In this document: positions 44,261 to 55,431 of the stretch, piece by piece
How the letters are laid out: each line of letters starts with the position of its first letter
How positions within the stretch are numbered: the stretch's first letter is position 1
NCBI RefSeq assembly: GCF_041897535.1
Contig: NZ_CP169217.1
Coordinates: 434,001 to 498,000 of the forward strand
Source: Methylomicrobium lacus_A
GTDB lineage: Bacteria > Pseudomonadota > Gammaproteobacteria > Methylococcales > Methylomonadaceae
DNA: 64,000 nucleotides
Reading direction: 5' to 3'
The notes under the pieces: model-generated
The model's input: the letters and a program-made list of their open reading frames with translations, nothing else
What the model was told of the DNA's origin: nothing
The model's database searches: none
Position numbers and translations under genes: made by a program

Positions 44261-44290
44261 TAGAATTGGAATATCGCTTTCAATTTGAGT

Positions 44291-44327
44291 CAAAAAACAG
44301 ACAGGGGCGACCGCAGCCGCCCCTGTT
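44291..44327 (-). terminator. Rho-independent terminator of ftsH
   Basis: A 9-bp stem (ACAGGGGCG / CGCCCCTGT, 44301-44309 and 44318-44326) with an 8-base loop. On the minus strand it is followed by a T-run from the plus-strand AAAAAA at 44292-44297. It lies about 65 bases after the ftsH stop. Confidence 0.8.
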
Positions 44328-44389
44328 TAATGGTTAAGATAACTTACCTTACCTCAGTGCAACGCCAAGAGGCAAGCTCTTAACCGACA

Positions 44390-46296
<1,907 letters not shown>

Positions 46297-46300
<4 letters not shown>

Positions 46301-46479
46301 GATACGTCTCCTGCGCCCGCATGCGTCCGGGCAATAATCATGGGATTGACCGGCAGCCAAACCTTTATTTCGCCTGAATGCTTGCCGGCAAGAACCGTCC
46401 CTGGAGGAATGTTGAACTCGGGGCGGAACCACCAATTCCCGCCGCCTATCCCGATAATCCAGTGATGACCGGGACGCAA
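46297..46479 (-). CDS. Possible small protein coupled to ftsH
   Basis: A 60-residue frame beginning at a TTG and rich in Trp, Gly and His (GHHWIIGIGGGNWWFRPEF, then PPGTVLAGKHSGEIKVW). The stop overlaps the ftsH start as ATGA, the arrangement of coupled genes. An AGGCAAAGGGA sequence precedes the TTG. I do not recognise the family, the start codon is weak, and the frame is open further upstream without an ATG. Confidence 0.35.
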
Positions 46480-46636
46480 ATCCCTTTGCCTCGCGGCAAC
46501 TGCTGAAAAGGTTTTCCAACAGGCCGCGATACAAGTGACGTTGATTATTATTGTAGGGAGTACGCCAAATGATTCAATTTAAGCCGCGTATCCGCTTTAA
46601 ATTAAATATCCGCTGACTTTCATCATAATGCAACAA
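46480..46636. other. Intergenic region between terB and the ftsH leader
   Basis: A 157-base spacer between the terB stop and the ftsH leader. No hairpin or repeat stands out. Confidence 0.3.
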
Positions 46637-47092
46637 TTAGACTAATTCAAATTCTGATGGGTTCACACCCAGTTCGCCGGCGATTTTGACCGCGATTTTT
46701 TTCTCGTTCGCATCGAAATTGCCGTCGGACGATGCGATCGCGATGATCATCCGCATCAACAGGCGCGCGGCGTCGCTGTTCGATTTCATCTTGCCCAGGG
46801 CCTGATAAGCCTTGGCTTCGCCGATGTCCTTGTCGAATTCGATCTGGCCGACAAAGTCCTGAAACGCCTTGATCACGTCGCTGGTCGTAAACACCGACAG
46901 CGCATCGTTGCTCTCGATGAATTTGATCATTTTTTGCTTTTCTTCGCCGGTAATGCTGCCATCGGCCATCGCAATCAATGCGGAACCGGCCATCGCCGCG
47001 TTCAGAAAATCCTTGTTCTTGAATTTCATCGCTTCGGTTTTCAATTCACTGGCCTTGCTTTTCAGTTGACTCAGGAAACTTTCAAAACTCAT
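46637..47092 (-). CDS. terB: TerB family tellurite-resistance protein
   Basis: A 151-residue protein. AALIAMADGSITGEEKQKMIKFIESND and IIAIASSDGNFDANEKKIAVKIAGELGV are two EF-like Asp-rich segments of the TerB fold. TerB is a soluble acidic helical protein of the Ter stress cluster and binds metal. A GGAGT ribosome-binding site precedes the ATG. It is the last gene of the minus-strand Ter cluster. Confidence 0.92.
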   Translation of the reverse strand: MSFESFLSQLKSKASELKTEAMKFKNKDFLNAAMAGSALIAMADGSITGEEKQKMIKFIESNDALSVFTTSDVIKAFQDFVGQIEFDKDIGEAKAYQALGKMKSNSDAARLLMRMIIAIASSDGNFDANEKKIAVKIAGELGVNPSEFELV

Positions 47093-47155
47093 GGGTTAAC
47101 TCCTTTGTTGGTGACATTAATTTAAAATCGACTGACTAGGCGCTTCATCGCACGC

Positions 47156-48355
47156 TTATTTACTGCCCGCCACATAATTCAGCCCCCAGCCATAGGCTTG
47201 GTCCATTTGTTGGTGGCCGGAAAAATAATCGATCAGTTTGGTAATGCGCAACTGACCGTTTTCGTTTTCGAGCATCGCGATCGCGCACATGAATTGATCG
47301 TTGCGGTGGCTGTCGAGGCGCACTTCGATATCGGGCTGATTTTTACACTTGATCGTGATTACCGCATCGACGTGCGACCAGTTCGGCACGCCTTCATAAA
47401 TGAAGGCAAAGAGCAGCACCCGGCTGAACTCCTGCCATTGGCTGCCGTTGATGCGCAGCGTTTCGCCGCCGACCGAGCGGCCGCTGCGGTCATCCTGATC
47501 GAGTTCGATGAAAGGGAACTGCCGCAGATTGCCGAAATGCCCGCCCAAGGCCTGCACCGCGCCGCGTGCGCCGTCCTGAAATTCCCATAGACAAGCCAAA
47601 TCGAGGTCGATGCCTTCCGCCTTCCGGCCGAAAAGGCCGGCCGATTTGACCGGCGTCGCGTTCCAGTTTAGATTGACCAGGATTTCGCCGAGACCGTCCC
47701 GGTTTTTCTCCAGCGAGATCGACTGACCGCGTTTTTCGAGCGTAATCTTGCTCAAATTGAGCTTCGGCGGCGGCGCAGGCTCCGTCGTAGGCACCGGCGC
47801 CGGCGCAGGGCTCGATTCGCCTTCGCCGACGTCGACGCCGTAAAACTCGGCCAAGGGCTGCAAGCCGCCGATGAAGCCCTGGCCGACCGCGCGCAGCTTC
47901 CACTTGTCCTGATGCCGGTAAAATTCGGCCAGGATCAGCGCGGTTTCCTGATTTTTGCTCGTGTCAAGTGCAAAGCCCGCGATTTCGAATCCGGTCAGAA
48001 AATCCTTGACCAGCACGGTCACCTGCTGAATCTCCGCAAAACTCTGGCCTTTCGTCTGCCCGTCGGTGATCGTGATCGTCAGCGCAATTTTCGTAACCTC
48101 CGGCTGCGTCCTGTCCAGATGCAGAGTCAGACGGTTGTGTTCGGGTTCGAGTTCGACACCCTGATCGGCGCGGACCGGCTGATTGTAAAAAACGAAATCG
48201 TCATCTCTGGACACCTTGTTTTGCGCATTCAACAAAAAAACGCTCACATCAAGGTCGGGGCCCGAGATCTTGCGTCCCGTCATCACGGTCACATGCAAGG
48301 CTGACGTCGGCAGCGGGCAGTTTTGCCCGGCAACCAAATCGATCCGATTATACAT
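47156..48355 (-). CDS. TerA-like protein (TerD-type domain plus TerA domain)
   Basis: A 399-residue protein. Residues ~1-175 form a TerD-type domain (GPDLDVSVFLLNAQNKVSRDDDFVFYNQP, KLRAVGQGFIGGLQPLAEFYG). A Pro/Ala linker (SPAPAPVPTTEPAPPP) follows. Residues ~200-399 resemble TerA: GIDLDLACLWEFQDGARGAVQALGG with paired Asp. The Asp-rich loops suggest calcium binding, as in TerD. It lies 29 bases from the lyase gene upstream and 63 from terB downstream on the same strand. Confidence 0.88.
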   Translation of the reverse strand: MYNRIDLVAGQNCPLPTSALHVTVMTGRKISGPDLDVSVFLLNAQNKVSRDDDFVFYNQPVRADQGVELEPEHNRLTLHLDRTQPEVTKIALTITITDGQTKGQSFAEIQQVTVLVKDFLTGFEIAGFALDTSKNQETALILAEFYRHQDKWKLRAVGQGFIGGLQPLAEFYGVDVGEGESSPAPAPVPTTEPAPPPKLNLSKITLEKRGQSISLEKNRDGLGEILVNLNWNATPVKSAGLFGRKAEGIDLDLACLWEFQDGARGAVQALGGHFGNLRQFPFIELDQDDRSGRSVGGETLRINGSQWQEFSRVLLFAFIYEGVPNWSHVDAVITIKCKNQPDIEVRLDSHRNDQFMCAIAMLENENGQLRITKLIDYFSGHQQMDQAYGWGLNYVAGSK

Positions 48356-48384
48356 TGAGCCCTCCCGCCAAGCTGCGCGTTTGA

Positions 48385-49338
48385 TTAGATGGTAACTTCT
48401 TTATAATCCGGCAACGACACCAGTTCCCGCTTGCCATAACAGGCATGCCGGGTGATGATGTCATCGCTCCATTGCCCATGCGTCGCGACTTCGCACATCG
48501 CATTGTGCATTCTGAACACGGCCGGCACGGCGCTGTCTTGCATCGACACCGCCATGTCGTAATCCGAGCGTTCGACTCGATAGGCATTTTCGATCGCCGG
48601 CACCTGATCCGGATGAATCGCGGTCTTACCGACCAGCCCGTGCGCCAAATCCTGGCGTATCTCCTGCTGCAAGGTCTCGTAGTCGTCCAAATATTCGAAA
48701 ACCGGCGCGGACAGCGCAAAACCGTAAGGCTTGAACTGCAAGGCCAATTGCGCGATCACATGCCCCAACGGCGTCTGGTAGACCGTCATGTTGCGTGGCC
48801 TGCGAATGCCCAACAGATTCATCAGATCGTTGCCGCCGATTCGGAGCATCAAAATGCGCTGACGGGCCTCGTCCTGCTGCAAGACCTGACGAAGCTCGCG
48901 CATCGCCCCGGTATCGAATACTTCGCGGGTTTCGAGCGTCGGCATCACCTTGAAAGGCGTGCCCTGCAATTGCTCGAAGTAGGCCGAAAAATTGTCAAGC
49001 GTGAACTTCGGCAGCACGAAGCCATCGATGCGCTCGATATGCGGCAAGTCCAACAGCCGCGAGAGAATCTCGGGATTGCGCGCGCGAATGAAGCGGAAGC
49101 GCCCTTGGGTTTCTCGAAAGCCCTGCATGCACAGGCCCAAATGGCGGATGCAGCTGTCGACCTCAAATTTCAATACCGCATCTTCGGTACAAAAAATCAT
49201 CGACCGCAACTGCGGCAGTTTATCACCATTCGCAATGTCGCGGAGGTCGAGCCGGTGGGCGGGCATATACAGCGGCGCCCCCAGTTGCCAAGGTGAAAAC
49301 GGCCGATTTTGATCGGAAACTGGGAACATGGGGTTCAT
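48385..49338 (-). CDS. HpcH/HpaI aldolase / citrate lyase family protein
   Basis: A 317-residue protein of the HpcH/HpaI superfamily. RSMIFCTEDAVLKF, GFVLPKFTLDNFSAYFEQ, MLRIGGNDLMNLLGI and GLVGKTAIHPDQVPAIENAY match the citrate-lyase-beta-like fold. Members of this group occur in Ter clusters and are thought to act in synthesis of a nucleoside-like metabolite. The start at 49338 overlaps the StiP-like stop as ATGA. The Mg2+ and acyl-CoA ligand residues cannot be confirmed from this reading. Confidence 0.85.
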   Translation of the reverse strand: MNPMFPVSDQNRPFSPWQLGAPLYMPAHRLDLRDIANGDKLPQLRSMIFCTEDAVLKFEVDSCIRHLGLCMQGFRETQGRFRFIRARNPEILSRLLDLPHIERIDGFVLPKFTLDNFSAYFEQLQGTPFKVMPTLETREVFDTGAMRELRQVLQQDEARQRILMLRIGGNDLMNLLGIRRPRNMTVYQTPLGHVIAQLALQFKPYGFALSAPVFEYLDDYETLQQEIRQDLAHGLVGKTAIHPDQVPAIENAYRVERSDYDMAVSMQDSAVPAVFRMHNAMCEVATHGQWSDDIITRHACYGKRELVSLPDYKEVTI

Positions 49339-50426
49339 TTGACCTCTTTGATTAAAGCCGCTGCGAGATACGGCAAATCCTTGCATATTTCGACCGGGAT
49401 AGATTTCGATTCGGCCAGCCATAGCAAATGCCGGGTTGCTTCCGAATCGCTGTTTCTGAGCAGCAAGCGCCCGGCCTCGCGCCTCAGCAAGACGCGAGTC
49501 GCCTCGCCGATCCCGGGTTTGATGTAATTATAATGACTCAAGCGATAGCGTTCAGCAACGCCCCGCAAAAAATCCAGCGACGCGGCCTGCAAGGCCTCTC
49601 TATCGGGCGGCGTTTCAGGCTCCCGAATGCCGGACTCCCGACACACCGCTTCAACCTGACTCAGCATCGCCTCGATAAAATACTGCGATAAGTCGTGTGG
49701 CTCGAATTCCTTATAGTACACACAGCCATGAAAAGCGTCCGCATCGCCTATATTCTGCCGCCAGATCGAACGGCTGATCAGCCCGGATACGGTAGAGTTC
49801 AACACACAGGACGGGATCAGATAATCCTCGTTTGATGCGGCGACGGCCGCCGACCCGGACAGGTCGGTCAGCACGAACAGATCGGCCGGAATACGGATGC
49901 CGTCGGATGCGGCAAACTCGTCCAAACTGGCAGCCAACTGCCTGGCGATCACGCCCTTGCCGGTCCAGCCGTCCACGAAAACCAGGGACTTATGCGCATG
50001 GCGCCGCAAAATAGTGCGTAACGCATTTTGATCGATGCCTCTGTCGCGCAGGATAGAAATCGAATAATGTGCGGCTTCGCGGTCGAAATGGCGTTTCAGC
50101 ACATGCTTCAGCAACACGCCGACCGGCGTGCCGGCGCGCGCGAGCGATACCAGCGTAATACTGTCCTGGCGCAAGGCATCGATCCGTTTGGCCAGCAGCA
50201 ACAGATGCTCGGCCATGCGCCGGCCGTTCAAGACAATGGCATCGTGAAACAGTTGCAGATAAGCCTCTGAGGGCAGCGACTCGTGCGACAGCATTTCCGA
50301 ATAATGCCTCTGCCCCGACTGGATCAGCGCTTCCTTGAGCGCGACCGGGGTATCTTCGATCTCGATCGGCGTCAGCAAAAATTCGACATCGCTGGCTGAA
50401 TAGCTGCCTGTAAACGGAGCCGTCAT
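49335..50426 (-). CDS. StiP-like protein (cysteine protease StiP / PELOTA-associated family)
   Basis: A 363-residue protein. ITLVSLARAGTPVGVLLKHVLKR and SLVFVDGWTGKGVIARQL have the PRPP-binding-like arrangement of a phosphoribosyltransferase, and the C-terminal RYRLSHYNYIKPGIGEATRVLLRR matches a PELOTA-like RNA-binding part. Both are seen in the StiP family of Ter clusters. It lies 1 base after the HAD gene and overlaps the lyase gene. Whether it is a protease, as the family name says, is not visible from this sequence. Confidence 0.8.
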   Translation of the reverse strand: MTAPFTGSYSASDVEFLLTPIEIEDTPVALKEALIQSGQRHYSEMLSHESLPSEAYLQLFHDAIVLNGRRMAEHLLLLAKRIDALRQDSITLVSLARAGTPVGVLLKHVLKRHFDREAAHYSISILRDRGIDQNALRTILRRHAHKSLVFVDGWTGKGVIARQLAASLDEFAASDGIRIPADLFVLTDLSGSAAVAASNEDYLIPSCVLNSTVSGLISRSIWRQNIGDADAFHGCVYYKEFEPHDLSQYFIEAMLSQVEAVCRESGIREPETPPDREALQAASLDFLRGVAERYRLSHYNYIKPGIGEATRVLLRREAGRLLLRNSDSEATRHLLWLAESKSIPVEICKDLPYLAAALIKEVK

Positions 50427-50427
50427 C

Positions 50428-51186
50428 TCATTGCACCGCCGCGAGCGTCTTGAACAACTGCGTATTTTTCGGAATCAGCGCATAATCGCAGAGCGTCAGG
50501 AACGGCGCATCGGTCCGGCTGTCGCCCGCGCCGAAAGTCAGAATTTCGGGATGTTGCTGCCGGTAATGGTCTAATAAATACTGCACCGCATCCTCCTTGT
50601 TGATGATTTTCGGCAATAGCGCCAGATTATTGCCGTTCAAATGCGTGTATAAACTGCCGTCCCGAACGAAGGGATGCGGTCTGACGATGTCTTCGAGCAA
50701 AGCCTTCAGCGGCGCCTCGAGGCCCGATTGATGTTTCACCACGCCGAACCAGTCGATCTCGAAATCGCGGACCAGACGCAATTTGTAGCCTTCGTGCCGA
50801 CCCGCGAAAACCTGCACGTCCTCCCAGACCGCCAGCAGCTTTTGATAATAATCGGGCAAGAGATCCCGCATCCGCTCCATCCACGGCGGGTCGAATTGAC
50901 GATTTTTATCCAGGATCACCGCGCCGTGATTCAGCACGACTTCTTCCCGAAACGGCAGATTCACGCGCGCGAAGGCTCCGGCATCGCGCGCGGTGACCGG
51001 CACGATCTTGAAGTCTTTCTGAAACCATTGCCAAAGCCATTGCTGCTTGCGTGTCGCAAACGAATTCGGCGTGCCGTCGGGCAAAAATGCCCTGACTTCC
51101 AGCGCCGGATCGTTGGGACCGTGCTCGCACTTGCGCAGGGTCTGGAACAGCGTGTCATCCAGGTCTAAAAAAATGTAGTTTTGCAT
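50428..51186 (-). CDS. HAD family hydrolase of the Ter cluster
   Basis: A 252-residue HAD phosphatase. IFLDLDDTLFQTLR is the DxD nucleophile motif and FGAGDSRTDAPFL the metal-binding motif IV. It should remove phosphate from a sugar or nucleotide intermediate. The start overlaps the phosphoribosyltransferase gene by 32 bases, and the next gene begins almost at its stop, so the three are a tight unit. Confidence 0.88.
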   Translation of the reverse strand: MQNYIFLDLDDTLFQTLRKCEHGPNDPALEVRAFLPDGTPNSFATRKQQWLWQWFQKDFKIVPVTARDAGAFARVNLPFREEVVLNHGAVILDKNRQFDPPWMERMRDLLPDYYQKLLAVWEDVQVFAGRHEGYKLRLVRDFEIDWFGVVKHQSGLEAPLKALLEDIVRPHPFVRDGSLYTHLNGNNLALLPKIINKEDAVQYLLDHYRQQHPEILTFGAGDSRTDAPFLTLCDYALIPKNTQLFKTLAAVQ

Positions 51187-52345
51187 GTAAGGTTGCAGGA
51201 TCGATCGCGATGCGGGCGCTGATCGCTCGCCAGGCTGCGAGGCGTTCTTGAAGAGGCGCGTTCAGCGGCGTTTCGTGACAGAGGATGATCGCTTGGTAGG
51301 CATCGGTATTCAGGTTGTAGAGGAAATTGTCGATGCCGTCCTCGTAATTGTCTTCGAAACGGCAGACCGAAGCAATGTCGTTGCCCTGATGAATCGGCGA
51401 ACGGGTCGTGCTTTGCACCTTGACCCGGTGCCCCCGGCGCTCGAGTTCTCGGCCGAGCAAATAGGCCGGCGCATTGCATTCGCCGCTGCCGAGCGCCAGC
51501 AGCGGGCGCGAATCGGCCGTATTCAGCAGTTCCTGGAGCTCCAGCATGTCCGCATCGGCCAGCGTCACCGGCGACTTGATTCCCAATCGGCCGGGCCAGG
51601 CCAGCAAATGCTTCTTGCAGAGGCCGTTGCCGATCGCATTGACCGCCACCTGCGGCAAGGCCGCCTCGCCGGCGTCCTCGAAACGTAATCGGCCCGCGCG
51701 CAGCGCAACCCATTTGACCGGCACTCCGGCCTGCGCCTCGAGTTTTACGCGGTCTTCAGGACTCGCAAAATTGACCAGGCTAACGATGAACACTTGCCGC
51801 AGCCCCGAATTGACCGTTTGATACGCCTGAATCAAGCGCAAAAACGTGCGTCCGGTGCTGATCTCGTCGTCGATCAACACCAAGGTTTCGGCGCTCGCAA
51901 ACAGCTTCCGCTCTTCCGCCCCGCTTGGATAATACACAAAAAAATCGGTCGCATGGCTGTGCGCCTCGTCGAATTCGAGACGCGGTACGCCTTCCAGATG
52001 ATAGCGCGTGGTCTGCACGAACAATCCGTTTTGCATGCCTTCAAGGCTGGCCGCCTCGAAGACGCCGTAGCCGAGGCCGGTCGCGGTTTCGGCCATGCCG
52101 ATCCAGAGCGAGCCCTGCCCTAGTCCGCTTTTCAGCACCGGCCGCGCCAACGCGCGGTAGGTCCAGCTCATCAGCAGCGGACTGACCGGATAATGCTTGC
52201 CGAGCACCTTGCTGACCAGGAGAAACTTGCGCTTGCTGCCGATGCGCGAGGCGAAGCCGAGCAAACGCCGGAGCGGCACGCGACCCGGATCGATGTCGAG
52301 GTGCAGAATGCCGGTGTCGAGTGGAATGGAAAGGGTTTCGGTCAT
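51155..52345 (-). CDS. Phosphoribosyltransferase domain protein of the Ter cluster
   Basis: A 396-residue protein. Its LVLIDDEISTGRTFLRLIQAY is the PRPP loop of a type I phosphoribosyltransferase. A C-terminal part after residue ~240 (LLALGSGECNAPAYLLGRELERRGHRVK, QAIILCHETPLN) is a separate TRSP-like domain. Fusion of these two domains is typical of Ter-cluster enzymes. It should transfer ribose-phosphate to an unknown base. The ATP-grasp gene lies 119 bases upstream. Confidence 0.85.
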   Translation of the reverse strand: MTETLSIPLDTGILHLDIDPGRVPLRRLLGFASRIGSKRKFLLVSKVLGKHYPVSPLLMSWTYRALARPVLKSGLGQGSLWIGMAETATGLGYGVFEAASLEGMQNGLFVQTTRYHLEGVPRLEFDEAHSHATDFFVYYPSGAEERKLFASAETLVLIDDEISTGRTFLRLIQAYQTVNSGLRQVFIVSLVNFASPEDRVKLEAQAGVPVKWVALRAGRLRFEDAGEAALPQVAVNAIGNGLCKKHLLAWPGRLGIKSPVTLADADMLELQELLNTADSRPLLALGSGECNAPAYLLGRELERRGHRVKVQSTTRSPIHQGNDIASVCRFEDNYEDGIDNFLYNLNTDAYQAIILCHETPLNAPLQERLAAWRAISARIAIDPATLHAKLHFFRPG

Positions 52346-52464
52346 CGGGAGTTGTTCAATGCAAGGAATGGCGCAACGATTTGAGGTAGCTTTAACGCGA
52401 GGGACGGACCAAGCCGCCCCGTAAGTCTAGCGCATAAATATTACGAACGGATGATGCCAAGCCG

Positions 52465-53496
52465 TCAGACGACAGAGGCTTCCTCCAGCAAAACCACCGG
52501 CGTATTGATTTCGCTGACTTTCAGCCCGTAACGCAGCGGCGGAATCTCCGGCGTTTCGCCGTTGAAGGCTTCCAACGCAATCTTCGCCAGATTCGCGCCG
52601 GCAAGACAGGCCATGCCGAAACCGCCGGAAGGGCGCGGGTTGATCTCGAGCAGACGCGGGCCCGACTCGCCTTCCTTGTATTGAATATTGACCAAGCCGT
52701 TCAAGCGGTAATGCCGGATCAAGCGCTCGGTCATACCGGCGATGTCGGGATGATTGTCGATAGCCTGGCCATGACCGGCCAAAGGCGATTTTTTGCGCTG
52801 CGCCGCGCACAGCAACTCGCCGTGCCGGGCCGCGCAATCGACGCTCCATTCGGGGCCGCCCAGATGCTCCATCACCAAGAGCGTCTCGAAGTGCGGCGTA
52901 TTCGCCATGCCGCCCTGCAATTCCCGCAGAGGAATCTGGTATTCGACACCTTTCAACAAATGCACGATGCTGTCGCGCTCCGGGTCCAGGATCCGAAAAC
53001 CCAGGCCGTATACCGAAACGGCCGGCTTCACGCACAAACGGTTGTGTTTTGATGCCAGCGTCTCGACCGCCTGATCGAAGGCTTCGGCAGTATTCACCGC
53101 GATGAAGTCCATCGCCAGCGCGACGTCCTTCGAAAGATCCTGATAAAAATGCGCCTTGTTGTTCAGCAATGCCAACGTATCGTGATCGGCCGCCGCCATC
53201 AGCTTCACGCCGGCAGACGCGAACTGCTCGCGATGTTGGCTGGCTAAAGCCGCTTCCTTGCCCGGCCAAAACACATCGATTCGGTGCGCGCGGCAAAAAT
53301 CCAGGCACCAAGCGACATAGTCCAACCCATGCAGTTCGGAAGGTTCCAGATAGGTCTCATCGCTCGCCAGAAAGGCGGTCGCGGTCCGATGCGTATGCGT
53401 GCAAACGATCGTGACTTCGCCGTTCGGATAGCCCGACTTCAGTTGCCTGAATACCGCGCCGATCGTCGAAAAGGTCTTGTTGAACCAGATACGCAT
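52465..53496 (-). CDS. ATP-grasp enzyme of the Ter cluster
   Basis: A 343-residue protein. Residues ~100-330 show the ATP-grasp pattern (LNNKAHFYQDLSKDVALA, RLCVKPAVSVYGLGFRIL, GLVNIQYKE, LLEINPRPSGGFGMAC). ATP-grasp ligases join a carboxylate to an amine through an acyl phosphate. It starts 6 bases after the TerZ-like gene ends, so it is co-transcribed with the TerD-type genes. The substrate is unknown. Confidence 0.88.
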   Translation of the reverse strand: MRIWFNKTFSTIGAVFRQLKSGYPNGEVTIVCTHTHRTATAFLASDETYLEPSELHGLDYVAWCLDFCRAHRIDVFWPGKEAALASQHREQFASAGVKLMAAADHDTLALLNNKAHFYQDLSKDVALAMDFIAVNTAEAFDQAVETLASKHNRLCVKPAVSVYGLGFRILDPERDSIVHLLKGVEYQIPLRELQGGMANTPHFETLLVMEHLGGPEWSVDCAARHGELLCAAQRKKSPLAGHGQAIDNHPDIAGMTERLIRHYRLNGLVNIQYKEGESGPRLLEINPRPSGGFGMACLAGANLAKIALEAFNGETPEIPPLRYGLKVSEINTPVVLLEEASVV

Positions 53497-53502
53497 GCAG
53501 CC

Positions 53503-54096
53503 TTACAGATTCGCGGTGATTTGCGGCAGCAGGCTGTCGATCGTGCGGCCATGGCCGTTTTCGCCGATCGCGTGCATCTTCCATTCGCCTTCATGACGAT
53601 ACACCTTCGCCATGATCTGCGCGGTATGCGAACCTTGCCCGCTGAGCGTATAGCGGGCGATTTCCTTGTTCGTGCCGCTATCGACCAGGCGGCAATAGGC
53701 ATTTTCGACCTGATCGAATGTCTGATTCGTGAAGGAGTTGACCGTGAACACCAGCGACTTCACATTGGCCGGCACCTTGTTCAAATCGACGATGATCTGT
53801 TCGTCGTCGCCATCACCCGCGCCGGTGCGGTTGTCGCCGGTGTGCACGACGCTGCCATCCTTGCTTTTCAATTGCCGGAACCAGACCGTATCGACGATCT
53901 TCTTTTGTTCGTCGAACAGCACACAGGATGCGTCCAGGTCGATCGAGACGGCGCCACCACCGCCGAACACGCCCTTCAACAGGCCGCCGCCGGCTTTTTT
54001 CACGTCCCAGCCGAGGCCCATGATCACCTTGTTCAACGCACCACCCGCTTCCTTGTTCAGCGAGATTTTCTGGCCTTTCTGTAAACTGATACCCAT
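53503..54096 (-). CDS. TerD family protein (TerZ-like)
   Basis: A 197-residue TerD-type protein: MGISLQKGQKISLNKEAGG, a glycine-rich insert (GGGLLKGVFGGGGAV), then DLDASCVLF and TGDNRTGAGDGDDEQIIVDL, with Asp residues expected to bind Ca2+. The insert and the longer N-terminal loop resemble TerZ. It lies between the TerD-VWA gene and the ATP-grasp gene. Confidence 0.88.
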   Translation of the reverse strand: MGISLQKGQKISLNKEAGGALNKVIMGLGWDVKKAGGGLLKGVFGGGGAVSIDLDASCVLFDEQKKIVDTVWFRQLKSKDGSVVHTGDNRTGAGDGDDEQIIVDLNKVPANVKSLVFTVNSFTNQTFDQVENAYCRLVDSGTNKEIARYTLSGQGSHTAQIMAKVYRHEGEWKMHAIGENGHGRTIDSLLPQITANL

Positions 54097-54152
54097 TGCT
54101 TTGCCCTCTGTGTTTAGAGATTCTTGGTTATTGATTGGTTGATTCTAGCGCA

Positions 54153-55412
54153 TCAATGGACGATGCCCTTACTTTTGGCCGCCGCGAGCCACTCGGGAAA
54201 CTCGCCGAGCAAACGATCATACAATGCTTGCTCGTCGATACTGTGCAAGTCGTCCAGCGCAAAAAAGCCGCAATTGTCGACCACGCGCCCGGCCATCGTA
54301 TCGAGTTTTTCGAGGATGCCGTATTGTCGGCCGCCGATCCCGACAAATTGCCAAAAAATCGGCAACGATGCGGCCTCGGTCAGCAATTGCTTGATTTCCT
54401 TGTTTCGGCTGACGCCGCCGTCGCTGACGAAGATCACCAAAACCGGCAACGGCGTGCCCCGGTAATGTCCAATCACCTTTTCGATCACGGCCGGCTCGTT
54501 GTTGATGCTCATCAGGCCCCAATGGCGCCAGCCGCGCTCGGTGCCGTTGATGTAATCGGCATAATTGGCCAATGTCGCGGGCGGCAACGCCAGCGCTTGG
54601 CGCGAAAACGCCCAGACATCCAGTTCGCCGTCGTCATCGAAATGCACCGCCAGCGGCAACAGCCGCTCGATCACTTCCTGCACGCGGCCTTTACTGTACT
54701 GGCCGCTCATCGAACCGGAGGCATCCAGCACCAGGGCGACCCGGGCTATCGTTGCGTGCAGGCGATGCTTTTCCAGCGAGACGGCCGCTTTTTTGGCCAG
54801 ATCGACCAGTTTCGGTGCATGGGCCGCGATTTTCTTTTCGAGCGACAGCTTGGCGCTGGGCGGCGGTGCCGGAGTCTCCTCCGCGACCTCGCCGCCGAAA
54901 TGCCTGACCAATGCCGCCAGGCCGCCGTTGAAGCCCTGACCGGTCGCGCAGAAGCGCCATGCGCCATCCTTCCGGTAAAGCTCGCCGAGCATCAGGGCTT
55001 TTTCGTCCTGAAAATCCTGACCTGTAAAGTCAAAGAGCGCAGACTCCTTGCCGTCCTGCAAAAAGCGCAGATGGCCGGAGCGGATTTGCCTCATTGCGCC
55101 GTTGCCGTCGATGGCGGCGGTAAATACCAGACGGTCGATCGAAGCCGGCAAACGGTCGAGCCGACACAGAAACCCCGCCTGATCGCCGGCAGGGACCGCC
55201 AGCTCGACACCGCCGCAAGGCGTTTTCGGCTGATTGAAGAAGATCATGTAGCGGTCGTCGGCCAGCTTTTGCTGCGCATCCAGACCGAAACAGGCGAAAT
55301 CGAGTGAGGCGTCCAAGCCGCTGATCTGCAGTCCGATCTGAATGGTCTGGGGAGCGCCGACACCGGCGAAAAGCGAGGACAGCGGCAACCGCTGTCCCTT
55401 GGAGATTTCCAT
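54153..55412 (-). CDS. TerD-type domain with C-terminal VWA domain (TerF-like)
   Basis: A 419-residue protein. Residues ~1-180 are a TerD-like domain (LDASLDFACFGLDAQQKLADDRYMIFFNQP). Residues ~220-410 are a VWA domain with an intact MIDAS (LVLDASGSMSGQYSKG). This TerF-like fusion connects the calcium-binding TerD fold to a metal-dependent protein-interaction domain. A loose hinge contains APPPSAKLSLEKK. Confidence 0.9.
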   Translation of the reverse strand: MEISKGQRLPLSSLFAGVGAPQTIQIGLQISGLDASLDFACFGLDAQQKLADDRYMIFFNQPKTPCGGVELAVPAGDQAGFLCRLDRLPASIDRLVFTAAIDGNGAMRQIRSGHLRFLQDGKESALFDFTGQDFQDEKALMLGELYRKDGAWRFCATGQGFNGGLAALVRHFGGEVAEETPAPPPSAKLSLEKKIAAHAPKLVDLAKKAAVSLEKHRLHATIARVALVLDASGSMSGQYSKGRVQEVIERLLPLAVHFDDDGELDVWAFSRQALALPPATLANYADYINGTERGWRHWGLMSINNEPAVIEKVIGHYRGTPLPVLVIFVSDGGVSRNKEIKQLLTEAASLPIFWQFVGIGGRQYGILEKLDTMAGRVVDNCGFFALDDLHSIDEQALYDRLLGEFPEWLAAAKSKGIVH

Positions 55413-55431
55413 GCGGCCGAATTAGACTGTG